From the NCBI GenBank assembly GCA_964419145.1, contig CAYQOM010000006.1, forward strand, positions 124,001-188,000: 64,000 bases of DNA. Reading direction: 5' to 3'. The translations under genes were made by a program, and so were the position numbers. Below, in pieces: positions 1-7,166 of this stretch. This DNA comes from UBA2336 sp964419145. GTDB taxonomy: Bacteria; Bacteroidota; Bacteroidia; Cytophagales; Cyclobacteriaceae. Numbering within the stretch: position 1 is the first letter of the stretch; the number at the start of each line of letters is the position of its first letter. The notes under the pieces are model-generated. The model was not told the origin of the DNA. It made no database searches and worked only from the letters and a program-made list of their open reading frames with translations.

Positions 1-1736
1 TGCATGTTGAGCTTTCGGAAAATTCGCGAAGGGAGTTTCTAAAAAAAGCTTCGGGTTTTGGGTTGGCATTAGGCATTGGCGGTGGATTGGTAACTCCGCT
101 TTCGGCTTCAGCATTGCAAACACCCGACAGCGATTTAAAATACAAGGAAATAGCAGGGAACGGAGCTGTAAAGAATGGAAAGGCTTCGGTAGTTACACTT
201 TTACAAACAGCCGACATCCACGCCCAACTATTGATACACGATGAATTTTTTATTGAAGACGGAAAACCCGTTTACAAAAAACGTGGAGGTTATGCCACCT
301 TAAAGGCGATGATCAACGCGCTTCGAAAAGAAAATCCTGCCAACACATTTTTAATCGATGGCGGTGATTGTTTTCAAGGGGGCGGTGTCGCTGCCCTTAC
401 TGAAGGACGAGCCATCGTTCCGTTGATGAACAACATCGGATACGATTTGATGCTGCCCGGAAATTGGGAAGTGGTGTACGGGAAGGAAATGATGATGAAA
501 GATATGTTTGCCTATACCTGCCCAAAAGTTTGCGCCAACATGTTTCACCAAACCAACGATGCTTTTAATGGTGATTTGATCTTTCCGCCTTACTATGTAA
601 AACATATTGGCGGAATAAAAATCGGGTTTATCGGGTACAACGATCCGCTTACACCCAAACGACAATCACCGGCATACAGTTACGGTATACAGTTTACCCA
701 TCCGCAGGAAAATGTAGCCAAGTACATCCGCATTTTAAGAGAATACGAAGGTTGTCAACTGGTAGTTTTATTAACGCACATGGGCCTGGCACAACAAATT
801 GGTTTAGCCAATATGGAATTTATCCGTGGAGTAGATTACATTTTAGGTGCCGATACACATGAGCGCGTACGTGAGCCGTTGAGCGGAACATACGCCAAAG
901 TAACGGAGCCCGGAGCATTCGGTTCATTCATCGCCAAACTTGATTTTGTAATTGAGAACGGAATAATCAAAGATCACAGCTATCAGCTGCTGGATGTTGA
1001 TCCGGAAAAATACGGTGAAGACGAAGAGATGAAAGCGCTGGTGAAGGAAGCACGCGAGCCATTCAAGGCAAAACTTGATACGGTAATCGGTAAAACAAAA
1101 ACACCATTGGTGCGCTACTATGTGATTGAAACACCGATGGACAACTTCATTACCGATGCCATTATGTGGAAGTTTAAACCGGATATTGCCCTGAGCAACG
1201 GTTTTCGTTTCTGTCCGCCACTGGTACCCGATCCGAAAACCGGAGTTGCCGAAATCACGGAAGATTATTTATGGAGCATGTTGCCGGTAGACAGTGAAGC
1301 GAAAATCGGAACCATCACCGGCAAGCAATTATGGGATTGGATGGAGAAGGAATTACACAATGCGTTCGCGAAAGATCCGGCCAAACGCTTTGGTGGATGG
1401 GTGGTGCGCTTCAAAGGCATGGAAGTGAACTTCACCATTAACAATGAACCGGGCAAACGCGTAAACTGGATCAGGATTAAAGGCAAACCCATTAACCTAT
1501 CAAAAACCTATACGTTTGTTGCGTGTGAACGCGAAGGCGATCCGGATACAACCATCTGCCGGGTGGAACATGTTGCCGAACCTAAGAAACTTGGCGCATC
1601 ATTGCATGCCGTAATAAAAGAATACCTGGCCAAACATTCGCCCATTGCGCCCAAACTTGAAGGTCGCGCTACGGCCACAGACGCACCCAATACGTTACTC
1701 ACCCAACTGATGGGTGTTGGATACGAATTCCGGTAA
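1..1736 (+). CDS. Tat-exported SoxB-like metallophosphatase / 5'-nucleotidase family protein (5' edge)
   Basis: A two-domain metallophosphatase of the 5'-nucleotidase/SoxB superfamily, probably periplasmic. The frame is open from base 3, and bases 1-2 (tg) fit a start codon whose first base lies just outside the window. The N-terminus carries a twin-arginine signal (SRREFLKKASGFGLALG) followed by an Ala-rich stretch. Metal-binding motifs seen are TADIHAQ, DGGDCFQGGG, PGNWEVVYG (GNWE rather than the GNHE of ordinary 5'-nucleotidases; SoxB has a similar HWE), LLTHMG and GADTHE. The C-terminal half matches the nucleotidase C-terminal domain. The genes downstream (thioredoxin, persulfide dioxygenase-rhodanese) favour a sulfur role such as thiosulfohydrolase, but no other sox genes are visible, so a nucleotide or other phosphoester substrate remains possible. 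The gene is certain; the SoxB assignment is moderate. Confidence 0.8.
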   Translation, partial: HVELSENSRREFLKKASGFGLALGIGGGLVTPLSASALQTPDSDLKYKEIAGNGAVKNGKASVVTLLQTADIHAQLLIHDEFFIEDGKPVYKKRGGYATLKAMINALRKENPANTFLIDGGDCFQGGGVAALTEGRAIVPLMNNIGYDLMLPGNWEVVYGKEMMMKDMFAYTCPKVCANMFHQTNDAFNGDLIFPPYYVKHIGGIKIGFIGYNDPLTPKRQSPAYSYGIQFTHPQENVAKYIRILREYEGCQLVVLLTHMGLAQQIGLANMEFIRGVDYILGADTHERVREPLSGTYAKVTEPGAFGSFIAKLDFVIENGIIKDHSYQLLDVDPEKYGEDEEMKALVKEAREPFKAKLDTVIGKTKTPLVRYYVIETPMDNFITDAIMWKFKPDIALSNGFRFCPPLVPDPKTGVAEITEDYLWSMLPVDSEAKIGTITGKQLWDWMEKELHNAFAKDPAKRFGGWVVRFKGMEVNFTINNEPGKRVNWIRIKGKPINLSKTYTFVACEREGDPDTTICRVEHVAEPKKLGASLHAVIKEYLAKHSPIAPKLEGRATATDAPNTLLTQLMGVGYEFR

Positions 1737-1800
1737 ATCACGTTACTTTGCTGCTTGATAATTTAGCTCATACCTCATTAATGAATTCAATTCATTTTCA

Positions 1801-1910
1801 GTGTACTCAGACTGCGCATCGGCCAATCTTCGGCCTGGCAAGAGCATGTGCGCCTGCCTGCCGAAGCGACAGCGCAGGCAGGGATTGGGCGCAGCGCTGG
1901 ATGAGTACAC
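1801..1910. repeat. Nested imperfect palindrome of about 110 bp
   Basis: The outer arms are GTGTACTC (1801-1808) and GAGTACAC (1903-1910). Inside these pair CTGCGC with GCGCAG, then CCAATC (1823-1828) with GATTGG (1883-1888), then CCTGCCTGC with GCAGGCAGG around a 12-base centre. The whole could fold into one long interrupted cruciform or hairpin. The 246 bp between the metallophosphatase and the LysE gene hold this element and no credible gene. The CCTGCCTGC/GCAGGCAGG core resembles the short insert at 6970-6985. It looks like a small non-autonomous repeat. Confidence 0.75.
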
Positions 1911-1982
1911 GGGGCCACGCGGCCCTGGAGCAAAAGAGGTGTTGCAGATTCTTCAATGTCAACAACTAAAAGTTTTTAACAG

Positions 1983-2591
1983 GTGATCCTTCAGGTTTTT
2001 ATTGTCGGTTTTGTATTTAGCTTCCTTGGTTCCATTCCTCCAGGCACGCTTAACCTGATGGTGCTGCAACTGGGTTTGGAGCACAAGATTAAAACAGCGC
2101 TTCGCTTTGCACTGGCTGTTTCCATTGTTGAATATCCGTACGCATGGATCGCTGTTGAGTTTGAGCAGGTAATCACCTCCTCGCCTGCCATTATGAAAAA
2201 CTTTGAGTTGTGGGGCGCCATCATCATGACCACCATTGGCGTGGTAAGTTTATGGACCGTACGCAAACCTTCAACCATTTCCGTTAAACTTCAGGACAGC
2301 GGTTTTCGCAGAGGCATAATCCTGAGTATTCTCAACCCCCAAGCCATTCCATTCTGGATTGCCTTAACCGCGTATTTAAAATTTCAAGGCTGGATCGACA
2401 TCAGCACAGGCTGGCGTTTGCACAGCTACATTCTGGGCACTTCCCTTGGCGCCATGGCCCTGCTCACCTTGCTCGCTTTGCTGGCGAAACGTGTGGCCTC
2501 TTCGTTCAAAGACAACCGCATTATCCGCATGATTCCGGGCCTCGTATTATTATCATTGGGTATTCTCGCATTCATCAAATACCTGTTCTGA
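1983..2591 (+). CDS. LysE family translocator
   Basis: Integral membrane exporter of the LysE/RhtB superfamily, 202 residues, the usual length. It starts at GTG 1983. The N-terminal GSIPPGTLNLMVLQLGL is the family signature around the first helix. Further hydrophobic segments lie at about residues 37-60, 72-88, 110-130, 145-167 and 180-202. Members export amino acids or small metabolites; the substrate cannot be read from the sequence. It lies alone between the palindromic repeat and the thioredoxin gene on the same strand, and no partner regulator is visible. Confidence 0.85.
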   Translation: MILQVFIVGFVFSFLGSIPPGTLNLMVLQLGLEHKIKTALRFALAVSIVEYPYAWIAVEFEQVITSSPAIMKNFELWGAIIMTTIGVVSLWTVRKPSTISVKLQDSGFRRGIILSILNPQAIPFWIALTAYLKFQGWIDISTGWRLHSYILGTSLGAMALLTLLALLAKRVASSFKDNRIIRMIPGLVLLSLGILAFIKYLF

Positions 2592-2642
2592 AATCATCGC
2601 TTTTAAGTGACAAAAATCACGGAAACTCTTTCGTTCCACTTG

Positions 2643-2650
2643 TAGTTTTG
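2643..2650 (+). promoter_or_regulatory. Bacteroidota -7-like box upstream of thioredoxin
   Basis: TAGTTTTG fits the Bacteroidota -7 consensus TAnnTTTG and lies 20 bases before the thioredoxin ATG. No clear TTTG -33 element is seen at the ideal distance, so this is a motif match only. Confidence 0.4.
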
Positions 2651-2669
2651 TATTCGTATTTAGGATGCT

Positions 2670-2993
2670 ATGGAGCAAAAGAAAACCTTCAGTGAACTGA
2701 TTCGCAGCGAAAAGCCTGTGTTGGTAGATTTTTTTGCCACGTGGTGTGGGCCGTGCAAAATGATGCAGCCCATACTGCAGGAACTTGCTACGCGGATTGG
2801 CGATCGTGCGGCCATCATCAAAATTGATGTGGATAAAAATCCCGCGATTGCCGGTGCCTATCAAATTCAGGGTGTGCCAACCTTAATGCTTTTCCAAAAC
2901 GGACAAGTATTGTGGCGGCAATCGGGCGTATTAAATGCCCATCAACTGGAGCAGGTTATTAATCACTTTACCGGAGCGCCTGTGCATCACTAA
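2670..2993 (+). CDS. trxA: Thioredoxin
   Basis: Cytoplasmic thiol-disulfide oxidoreductase of 107 residues, full length for a single thioredoxin domain. The redox motif WCGPC follows the FFATW strand (around residues 27-35), and the conserved cis-Pro loop GVPTLMLF is present. There is no signal peptide. It lies 92 bp upstream of the persulfide dioxygenase-rhodanese gene, which could use thioredoxin as a sulfur acceptor or reductant; that link is inferred from position only. Confidence 0.92.
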   Translation: MEQKKTFSELIRSEKPVLVDFFATWCGPCKMMQPILQELATRIGDRAAIIKIDVDKNPAIAGAYQIQGVPTLMLFQNGQVLWRQSGVLNAHQLEQVINHFTGAPVHH

Positions 2994-3085
2994 ATTTTAA
3001 GCGGGCAATTTTCAGGTTGAACCACTACCTTTGTGCAGTCGTTTCAACCAGCCCTCAATATTGTAATTTTAAACTTCGAACCGAT

Positions 3086-4411
3086 ATGTATTTTCAACAC
3101 GTTTATGACAAAAGCCTGGCTCAAGCCAGTTATTTCATCGGCTGCCAAAAGGCAGGTGTGGCCATTGTAATTGATCCCAAGCGCGATGTAGACACCTACC
3201 TGGAAATTGCTGCGCAGAATAAAATGAAAATCACACACATTGCGGAAACGCACATCCATGCAGACTTCCTTTCGGGATCGCGTGAACTTGCTGCCCTTAC
3301 TGGCGCAAAGATGTACTTATCGGATGAAGGTGGTGAAGGCTGGTTATATGAGTTTCCGCACGAAGGCCTGAAGGATGGCGACTCTTTTATGGTGGGTAAC
3401 CTCAAGTTTGATGTGATGCACACCCCCGGTCATACACCTGAAAGCATTAGCTTTTTGTTAACCGATACTCCGGCCAGTCCTGAACCGGTAATGTTATTCA
3501 CTGGCGACTTCGTGTTTGTGGGGGATGTGGGTCGTCCGGATTTATTGGAAAAGGCTGCCGGTGTAGTTGGAACCAAAGAAGCAGGCGCTAAGGAAATGTA
3601 TAAATCCATTAAGCGTTTCAATGCACTCCCTGATTACATTCAGGTGTGGCCTGGACATGGTGCCGGTTCTGCTTGTGGAAAAGCATTGGGTGCTGTACCC
3701 AGCTCAACCGTAGGTTATGAAAAAATCAGAAACTGGGCATTTCAATACGAGAAAGATGAAAATGGCTTCGTAAAATATTTATTGGAAGATCAACCCGAGC
3801 CTCCAAAATATTTTGCGATGATGAAAAAACTGAACAAGGTTGATCGTCCGCTGTTGACGGAAGTCCCTCAACTTAAAAAACTTTCAAGCGCTGAATTTAA
3901 AACTGCATTCGATAAAGGGGTTAAGGTTATTGACACACGGTTGAAAACCGAATTCTCCGAGGGTTTCATTCCGGGCACATATAACGTTCAAGGCAACAAC
4001 TCATNNNNNNNNNNACTGATGCGTATCGGATTGGATAACATCTATGGGTATGTAGAAAGTACCGATGTTTGGACATCGCTTGGAAATAAACTTGAAAAAG
4101 TAAACCAGGTTTCAGAACCTGAGCTGAAGCAAATCATGCAATCAAACCATACTCAATATGTAGACTTGCGCGGTGAAGCTGAGTTCAAGTCAGGTCACAT
4201 TAAAGGAGCCGATCATGTATTTGTAGGAACGTTGGAGAAGAATCTGGATAGGGTGAAGAAAGATCAACAGGTGGTGGTATTCTGCCAGGCCGGTGATCGT
4301 TCTTCCATCGGTTATTCAATTCTTGCCCGCAACGGATACAAGAATATTAAAAATTACGGTGGCGGAATGAGTGAGTGGATTAACAAGGGTAACCCCGTAG
4401 TAACCGACTAA
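3086..4411 (+). CDS. CstB-like persulfide dioxygenase / rhodanese fusion (contains assembly gap)
   Basis: Cytoplasmic sulfide/persulfide detoxification enzyme. An N-terminal metallo-beta-lactamase domain (about residues 1-240) carries THIHADFLSG, TPGHTPES, FTGDFVFVGDVGRPD and WPGHGAGS, the iron ligands of ETHE1/CstB-type dioxygenases. Two rhodanese domains follow. The first (VIDTRLKTEF) is interrupted by ten Ns at 4005-4014. The second ends in a complete active loop CQAGDRS. The order MBL, rhodanese, rhodanese is that of the CstB family. ATG 3086 is chosen because the domain begins there; an upstream TTG at 3017 would add 23 residues with no family support. The first rhodanese goes from IPGTYNVQGNNS straight to RIGLDNI across the gap, so about 30 residues appear to be missing from the assembly. 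The gene ends at the terminator at 4443-4472. Confidence 0.88.
   Translation: MYFQHVYDKSLAQASYFIGCQKAGVAIVIDPKRDVDTYLEIAAQNKMKITHIAETHIHADFLSGSRELAALTGAKMYLSDEGGEGWLYEFPHEGLKDGDSFMVGNLKFDVMHTPGHTPESISFLLTDTPASPEPVMLFTGDFVFVGDVGRPDLLEKAAGVVGTKEAGAKEMYKSIKRFNALPDYIQVWPGHGAGSACGKALGAVPSSTVGYEKIRNWAFQYEKDENGFVKYLLEDQPEPPKYFAMMKKLNKVDRPLLTEVPQLKKLSSAEFKTAFDKGVKVIDTRLKTEFSEGFIPGTYNVQGNNSXXXXLMRIGLDNIYGYVESTDVWTSLGNKLEKVNQVSEPELKQIMQSNHTQYVDLRGEAEFKSGHIKGADHVFVGTLEKNLDRVKKDQQVVVFCQAGDRSSIGYSILARNGYKNIKNYGGGMSEWINKGNPVVTD
4005..4014. other. Assembly gap of ten Ns inside the rhodanese domain
   Basis: Ten Ns lie in the first rhodanese domain of the CstB-like gene. By comparison with the usual domain, roughly 90-100 bp should lie here, so the N run is a placeholder, not a measured length. 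The reading frame is nevertheless kept across it. Confidence 0.95.
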
Positions 4412-4442
4412 TATTTTTCAGACAGGTTTAAGTGAAATAAAA

Positions 4443-4472
4443 AGCCCTGGCGAAATTCGTCAGGGCTTTTTT
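4443..4472. terminator. Intrinsic terminator between convergent genes
   Basis: AGCCCTG (4443-4449) pairs with CAGGGCT (4461-4467), followed by a T run. An A run precedes the stem, so it can work in both directions, serving the CstB-like gene and the convergent S8 protease. Confidence 0.85.
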
Positions 4473-4496
4473 AGTTGTTACAAAGCGTAACAATAA

Positions 4497-6143
4497 TTAC
4501 TTCTCAACAGCCTTGCTCATCGTCATGGCCAGCTTTACCGCTTCATACGCGTTAACCAAACCACCGCTGCGGCTCAATTTACTGAACTCCACTTTTTCAT
4601 CTTTGCTGCCGGGGCGTGTTACTTCAAGACCATCGAACTTGCGGGTTGATTGCGCTAATATTTCGCGAACCTGAGCCGCAGTAAGATCAGGGAAATACGA
4701 CATGATGATGGCCGCCACACCTGCTGCTGCCGGGCTCGCCATACTGGTACCCTGATTGTCCTTGTACTGGTTATCCGGAATGGTGGAATAAATTTCAACT
4801 CCAGGTGAGAACAAATCCACCGACTTCTTGCCATAGTTGGAGAAAGATGCCACAAAGCTTTCATCGGCACCGTATGAAGAAGCGCCCACTTCAATCCAGG
4901 TTTTTGCTTCTTTGCCATCGTTGTAAACGCGTGTAGGGAAGTTATTCTTCTGATCGATATCATCCCCATCGTTACCAGCTGCGTGTACCAGCAACACACC
5001 TTTTGATTCAGCATACTTCACGGCCTTGTCTACCACTTCTTTTTGAGGTGAGTATGATTTACCAAAGCTCATGTTGATGATGTGCGCACCATTGTCGACT
5101 GCATAGCGAATGGCGTTGGCCACATCTTTGTCGCGCTCATCACCATTGGGTACGGCACGCACGGCCATAATTTTTACGTTATCGGCAATACCGCGCATGC
5201 CTACATCGTTCTTACGGTTTGCGGCAATAATGCCGGCCACGTGTGTTCCGTGTTCGGCATCTGGGCCCTTTACATCGTTATTACCGTAATACTTTTCATT
5301 CATGTCGTTGTAGTTATCGCCTACAATGGCGCGCGAATCAAATTCCAGGTTATACCCAAATAGTGCCTGTACACGGTAATAGTCAACAGCACCCTTCAAA
5401 TCTTCTAATACCTCATCCACGTCTACATCAGGGCCAAAGTTTTGAAAGATAATGGAGATAGCATTTTTGGAAAACGCCACTACCGGGCTGGATGATTTAA
5501 GTGTATCCAACATCCCCGATGTGATCTTGTCTACTTTCAGAATTTGTTTCAGCGTATCGTTACCGTACGTAATGTTCGTATAAATGGTGTTGTACATGTT
5601 GTACTGCTGGGTGGCTTCCTCGGCCCGGGTTTCAAACTTTGATTTAATGTCTTTGTATTGAGCATACTCAGCCTGGCTTTTCTTGGGTACTTTCTTCTCG
5701 TCTACATTTTCGTACTTGGCCTTCAAGCGAACGTATTCGCGGGTAAGTTCGTAGGTATCTTCGTTTACGTTACCTTCTTTCCCTCCAATAAAATTCCAGC
5801 CATATACATCATCCACATATCCGTTTTTATCATCATCAATTCCGTTATCCGGAATTTCATCTGCGTTGACCCAAACTACATCCTTCAGGTCTTCATGGAA
5901 TACATCCACACCTGAATCGATAACGGCCACAATAACCGTTCTGGAAGGCTTATCTTTTAACAGGGTATTATACACCCGATCGGCACTTACGCCTTGAAGT
6001 TTATCGGTTTCCGGATCGCGCAAAAACCAGTCTTTTGGAACTTTTGTACTATCCTGAGCTGCTGCGGCATCCTGAAATGCCAGAATATTACCAACCGAAA
6101 GGCCCGATACCAACACGAGCCCCATCCAGAATTTATTGATCAT
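4497..6143 (-). CDS. Secreted S8 family (subtilisin-like) serine protease
   Basis: Exported endopeptidase of about 548 residues. The ATG at 6143 gives a classical signal peptide (MINKFWMGLVLVSGLSVG); an upstream TTG at 6176 is less likely. The catalytic triad is visible: Asp in VIVAVIDSGVD (about 76), His in EHGTHVAG (about 298) and Ser in GTSMASP (about 467), with the oxyanion Asn in HAAGNDGD. About 220 residues separate Asp and His, far more than in subtilisin. That stretch begins with an acidic DDDKNGYVDD segment that may bind calcium and then has a charged helical region, as in many Bacteroidota S8 enzymes. No T9SS C-terminal domain is present. It is a single gene, convergent with the CstB-like gene. 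Confidence 0.92.
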   Translation of the reverse strand: MINKFWMGLVLVSGLSVGNILAFQDAAAAQDSTKVPKDWFLRDPETDKLQGVSADRVYNTLLKDKPSRTVIVAVIDSGVDVFHEDLKDVVWVNADEIPDNGIDDDKNGYVDDVYGWNFIGGKEGNVNEDTYELTREYVRLKAKYENVDEKKVPKKSQAEYAQYKDIKSKFETRAEEATQQYNMYNTIYTNITYGNDTLKQILKVDKITSGMLDTLKSSSPVVAFSKNAISIIFQNFGPDVDVDEVLEDLKGAVDYYRVQALFGYNLEFDSRAIVGDNYNDMNEKYYGNNDVKGPDAEHGTHVAGIIAANRKNDVGMRGIADNVKIMAVRAVPNGDERDKDVANAIRYAVDNGAHIINMSFGKSYSPQKEVVDKAVKYAESKGVLLVHAAGNDGDDIDQKNNFPTRVYNDGKEAKTWIEVGASSYGADESFVASFSNYGKKSVDLFSPGVEIYSTIPDNQYKDNQGTSMASPAAAGVAAIIMSYFPDLTAAQVREILAQSTRKFDGLEVTRPGSKDEKVEFSKLSRSGGLVNAYEAVKLAMTMSKAVEK

Positions 6144-6328
6144 AGTGATTTGATTTACAAGGTTTAATGTGTGCAAGGTAGAAGTTCTAATGAAAATTTC
6201 CGTAAAAATTGTTCAAGCGGTGAAGACGCAAAACCGTGCCAAAACTTACTTCCGTGCTGCCTGTTTCAAGAAGCACAGTCCCGAACCGGAAAGTTCCCGC
6301 AGTTTTGTATTGTTAATTCGAGAAGACG

Positions 6329-6442
6329 ATGATTTACCTGGCCGCCATTACCATTTCTATTTTCTATGGGATTCTGTTTTCCAGCTCTATAAAATTCCAG
6401 AAATCCGGTAACAAATCTACTGTCCGGGTCACGCCCAACTGA
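6329..6442 (+). CDS. Possible small membrane protein (37 aa)
   Basis: A 37-codon ORF with one hydrophobic segment near its N-terminus (MIYLAAITISIFYGILF) and a basic, polar tail (KFQKSGNKS). That arrangement is typical of small single-pass proteins. A hairpin, GAGCC (6485-6489) with GGCTC (6496-6500) and a T-rich tail, follows. No homologue is known to me. The region between the protease start and the first tRNA (6144-6636) holds otherwise only a tRNA promoter and a tRNA fragment. It could be chance. Confidence 0.3.
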   Translation: MIYLAAITISIFYGILFSSSIKFQKSGNKSTVRVTPN

Positions 6443-6520
6443 ACTGTACGCCCTGACAAGGGTAAAAAAGTCCGCCCCCAAAGAGAGCCGTTGAAGGCTC
6501 AGGCTTTTCCAAATCGCAAA

Positions 6521-6551
6521 TTGTTTTAATGTATAAAGGTTTTTACCTTTG
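6521..6551 (+). promoter_or_regulatory. Bacteroidota-type promoter for tRNA-Leu(GAG)
   Basis: TTG at 6521-6523, a 20-base spacer and TACCTTTG at 6544-6551 match the Bacteroidota -33/-7 consensus (TTTG, N19-21, TAnnTTTG). Transcription would start near 6558 and first cross the broken tRNA-Leu(CAG)-like fragment, then the intact tRNA. Confidence 0.65.
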
Positions 6552-6575
6552 CCACCCCTTGCAGAAGGAGGGTAA

Positions 6576-6632
6576 GCAAACGTGAGGGATCTGCCAAAGG
6601 CATTCCTTCGGAAGAGTCCCTCCTTCGGTACT
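6576..6632 (+). repeat. Broken tRNA-Leu(CAG) 3' end with hairpin insert in the T-arm
   Basis: GCAAACGTGAGGG (6576-6588) and GAGTCCCTCCTTCGGTACT (6614-6632) match the 3' end of the intact tRNA-Leu(CAG) at 7098-7132. Where that gene has TTC in the T-loop, this copy has 25 bases (6589-6613) containing two small hairpins, TGCC-aaa-GGCA and TTCC-ttc-GGAA. The acceptor 5' half is missing, so it cannot be a functional tRNA. Confidence 0.7.
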
Positions 6633-6636
6633 GTAA

Positions 6637-6720
6637 GCCCAGGTGGCGAAATTGGTAGACGCACTACTTTGAGGTGGTAGCGCCCGAAAGGGTGTGCTGG
6701 TTCGAATCCAGTCCTGGGCA
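6637..6720 (+). tRNA. tRNA-Leu (GAG)
   Basis: Acceptor arms GCCCAGG (6637-6643) and CCTGGGC (6713-6719) pair, with discriminator A at 6720. The anticodon stem CTACT/GGTAG encloses loop TTGAGGT, giving anticodon GAG. A long variable arm (CGCCCGAAAGGGTG) marks it as a class II leucine tRNA. The T-arm is CTGG-TTCGAAT-CCAG. It reads CUC/CUU codons. The GIY-YIG pseudogene begins three bases after its end. Confidence 0.95.
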
Positions 6721-6722
6721 CA

Positions 6723-6955
6723 ATGTTTTTCGTTTACGCTATAAAAAGCGAGGTAAGGAATTACATTTATGTTGGTCTTACAGAAGACGTTGAAAGACGC
6801 GTGAGCCAACATAATGCTGGATACGAGAGGACTACAAAACCTTATCGGCCATTTAAATTGATTTGGTCAGAGTCTTTTCCGTTACGCACGTTAGCCAGGG
6901 AAGGGAAAAGTATTTAAAATCCGGGAGGGGTAAAGAATTCTTGAAGTCCCTTTAG
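6723..6955 (+). pseudogene. GIY-YIG nuclease, frameshifted
   Basis: Small GIY-YIG endonuclease-like protein. The start MFFVYAIKSEVRNYIYVGLT contains the GIY-YIG core (VYAIK, YIYVGLT). It continues with RRVSQHNAG and FKLIWSE, as in the short stand-alone bacterial family. The frame ends early at 6917 after 64 residues. Near 6895-6903, removing a one-base deletion restores REKYLKSGRGKEFLKSL, the normal family C-terminus, ending at TAG 6953-6955. It is therefore a recent pseudogene or a base-calling error. It lies directly between the intact tRNA-Leu(GAG) 3' end and a second copy of that end (6960-7000), which suggests it arrived as a small tRNA-targeting mobile unit. Confidence 0.8.
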
Positions 6956-6959
6956 TGCG

Positions 6960-7000
6960 CTGGTTCGAACCTGACGGCAGGCAGGTCCAGTCCTGGGCAC
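6960..7000 (+). repeat. Duplicate tRNA-Leu(GAG) 3' end with 16-base insert in the T-loop
   Basis: CTGGTTCGAA (6960-6969) and TCCAGTCCTGGGCAC (6986-7000) are identical to 6697-6721 in the intact tRNA. They are split exactly by the insert cctgacggcaggcagg (6970-6985). Together with the intact tRNA end this makes direct repeats flanking the GIY-YIG gene, like attachment sites. The insert contains CCTG-acgg-CAGG and shares GCAGGCAGG-type sequence with the palindrome at 1801-1910. Confidence 0.8.
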
Positions 7001-7048
7001 TTAAGTTATTTTGAAGTTTAAAGATCTAGGTTTAAACCTTGATTTTTT

Positions 7049-7130
7049 GCCGAAGTGGTGGAATTGGTAGACACGCACGTTTCAGGGGCGTGTGTCGCAA
7101 GACGTGAGGGTTCGAGTCCCTCCTTCGGTA
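7049..7130 (+). tRNA. tRNA-Leu (CAG)
   Basis: Acceptor GCCGAAG (7049-7055) pairs with CTTCGGT (7123-7129, including a G-T pair); discriminator A. Anticodon stem CACGT/GCGTG encloses loop TTCAGGG, giving anticodon CAG. The long variable arm TGTCGCAAGACGT is typical of leucine tRNAs. The T-arm is GAGGG-TTCGAGT-CCCTC. It is the second leucine tRNA in the cluster and reads CUG. Confidence 0.95.
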
Positions 7131-7166
7131 CTCTTCTTTGGGTCCTGCAAAAACCCATGCAAGCAA

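Noticed and set aside
1748..1986. Plus-strand ORFs in the 1.7-2.0 kb spacer
   Set aside because: They run through the palindromic repeat and have no family similarity; their codons mirror the repeat.
6266..6721. Long minus-strand ORF across the tRNA-Leu(GAG)
   Set aside because: It starts with the antisense of the tRNA (RTGFEPAHPFGR pattern), a known false translation of tRNA genes.
6637..7130. Large integrative island at the tRNA-Leu genes
   Set aside because: No integrase and only ~280 bp lie between the duplicated ends.
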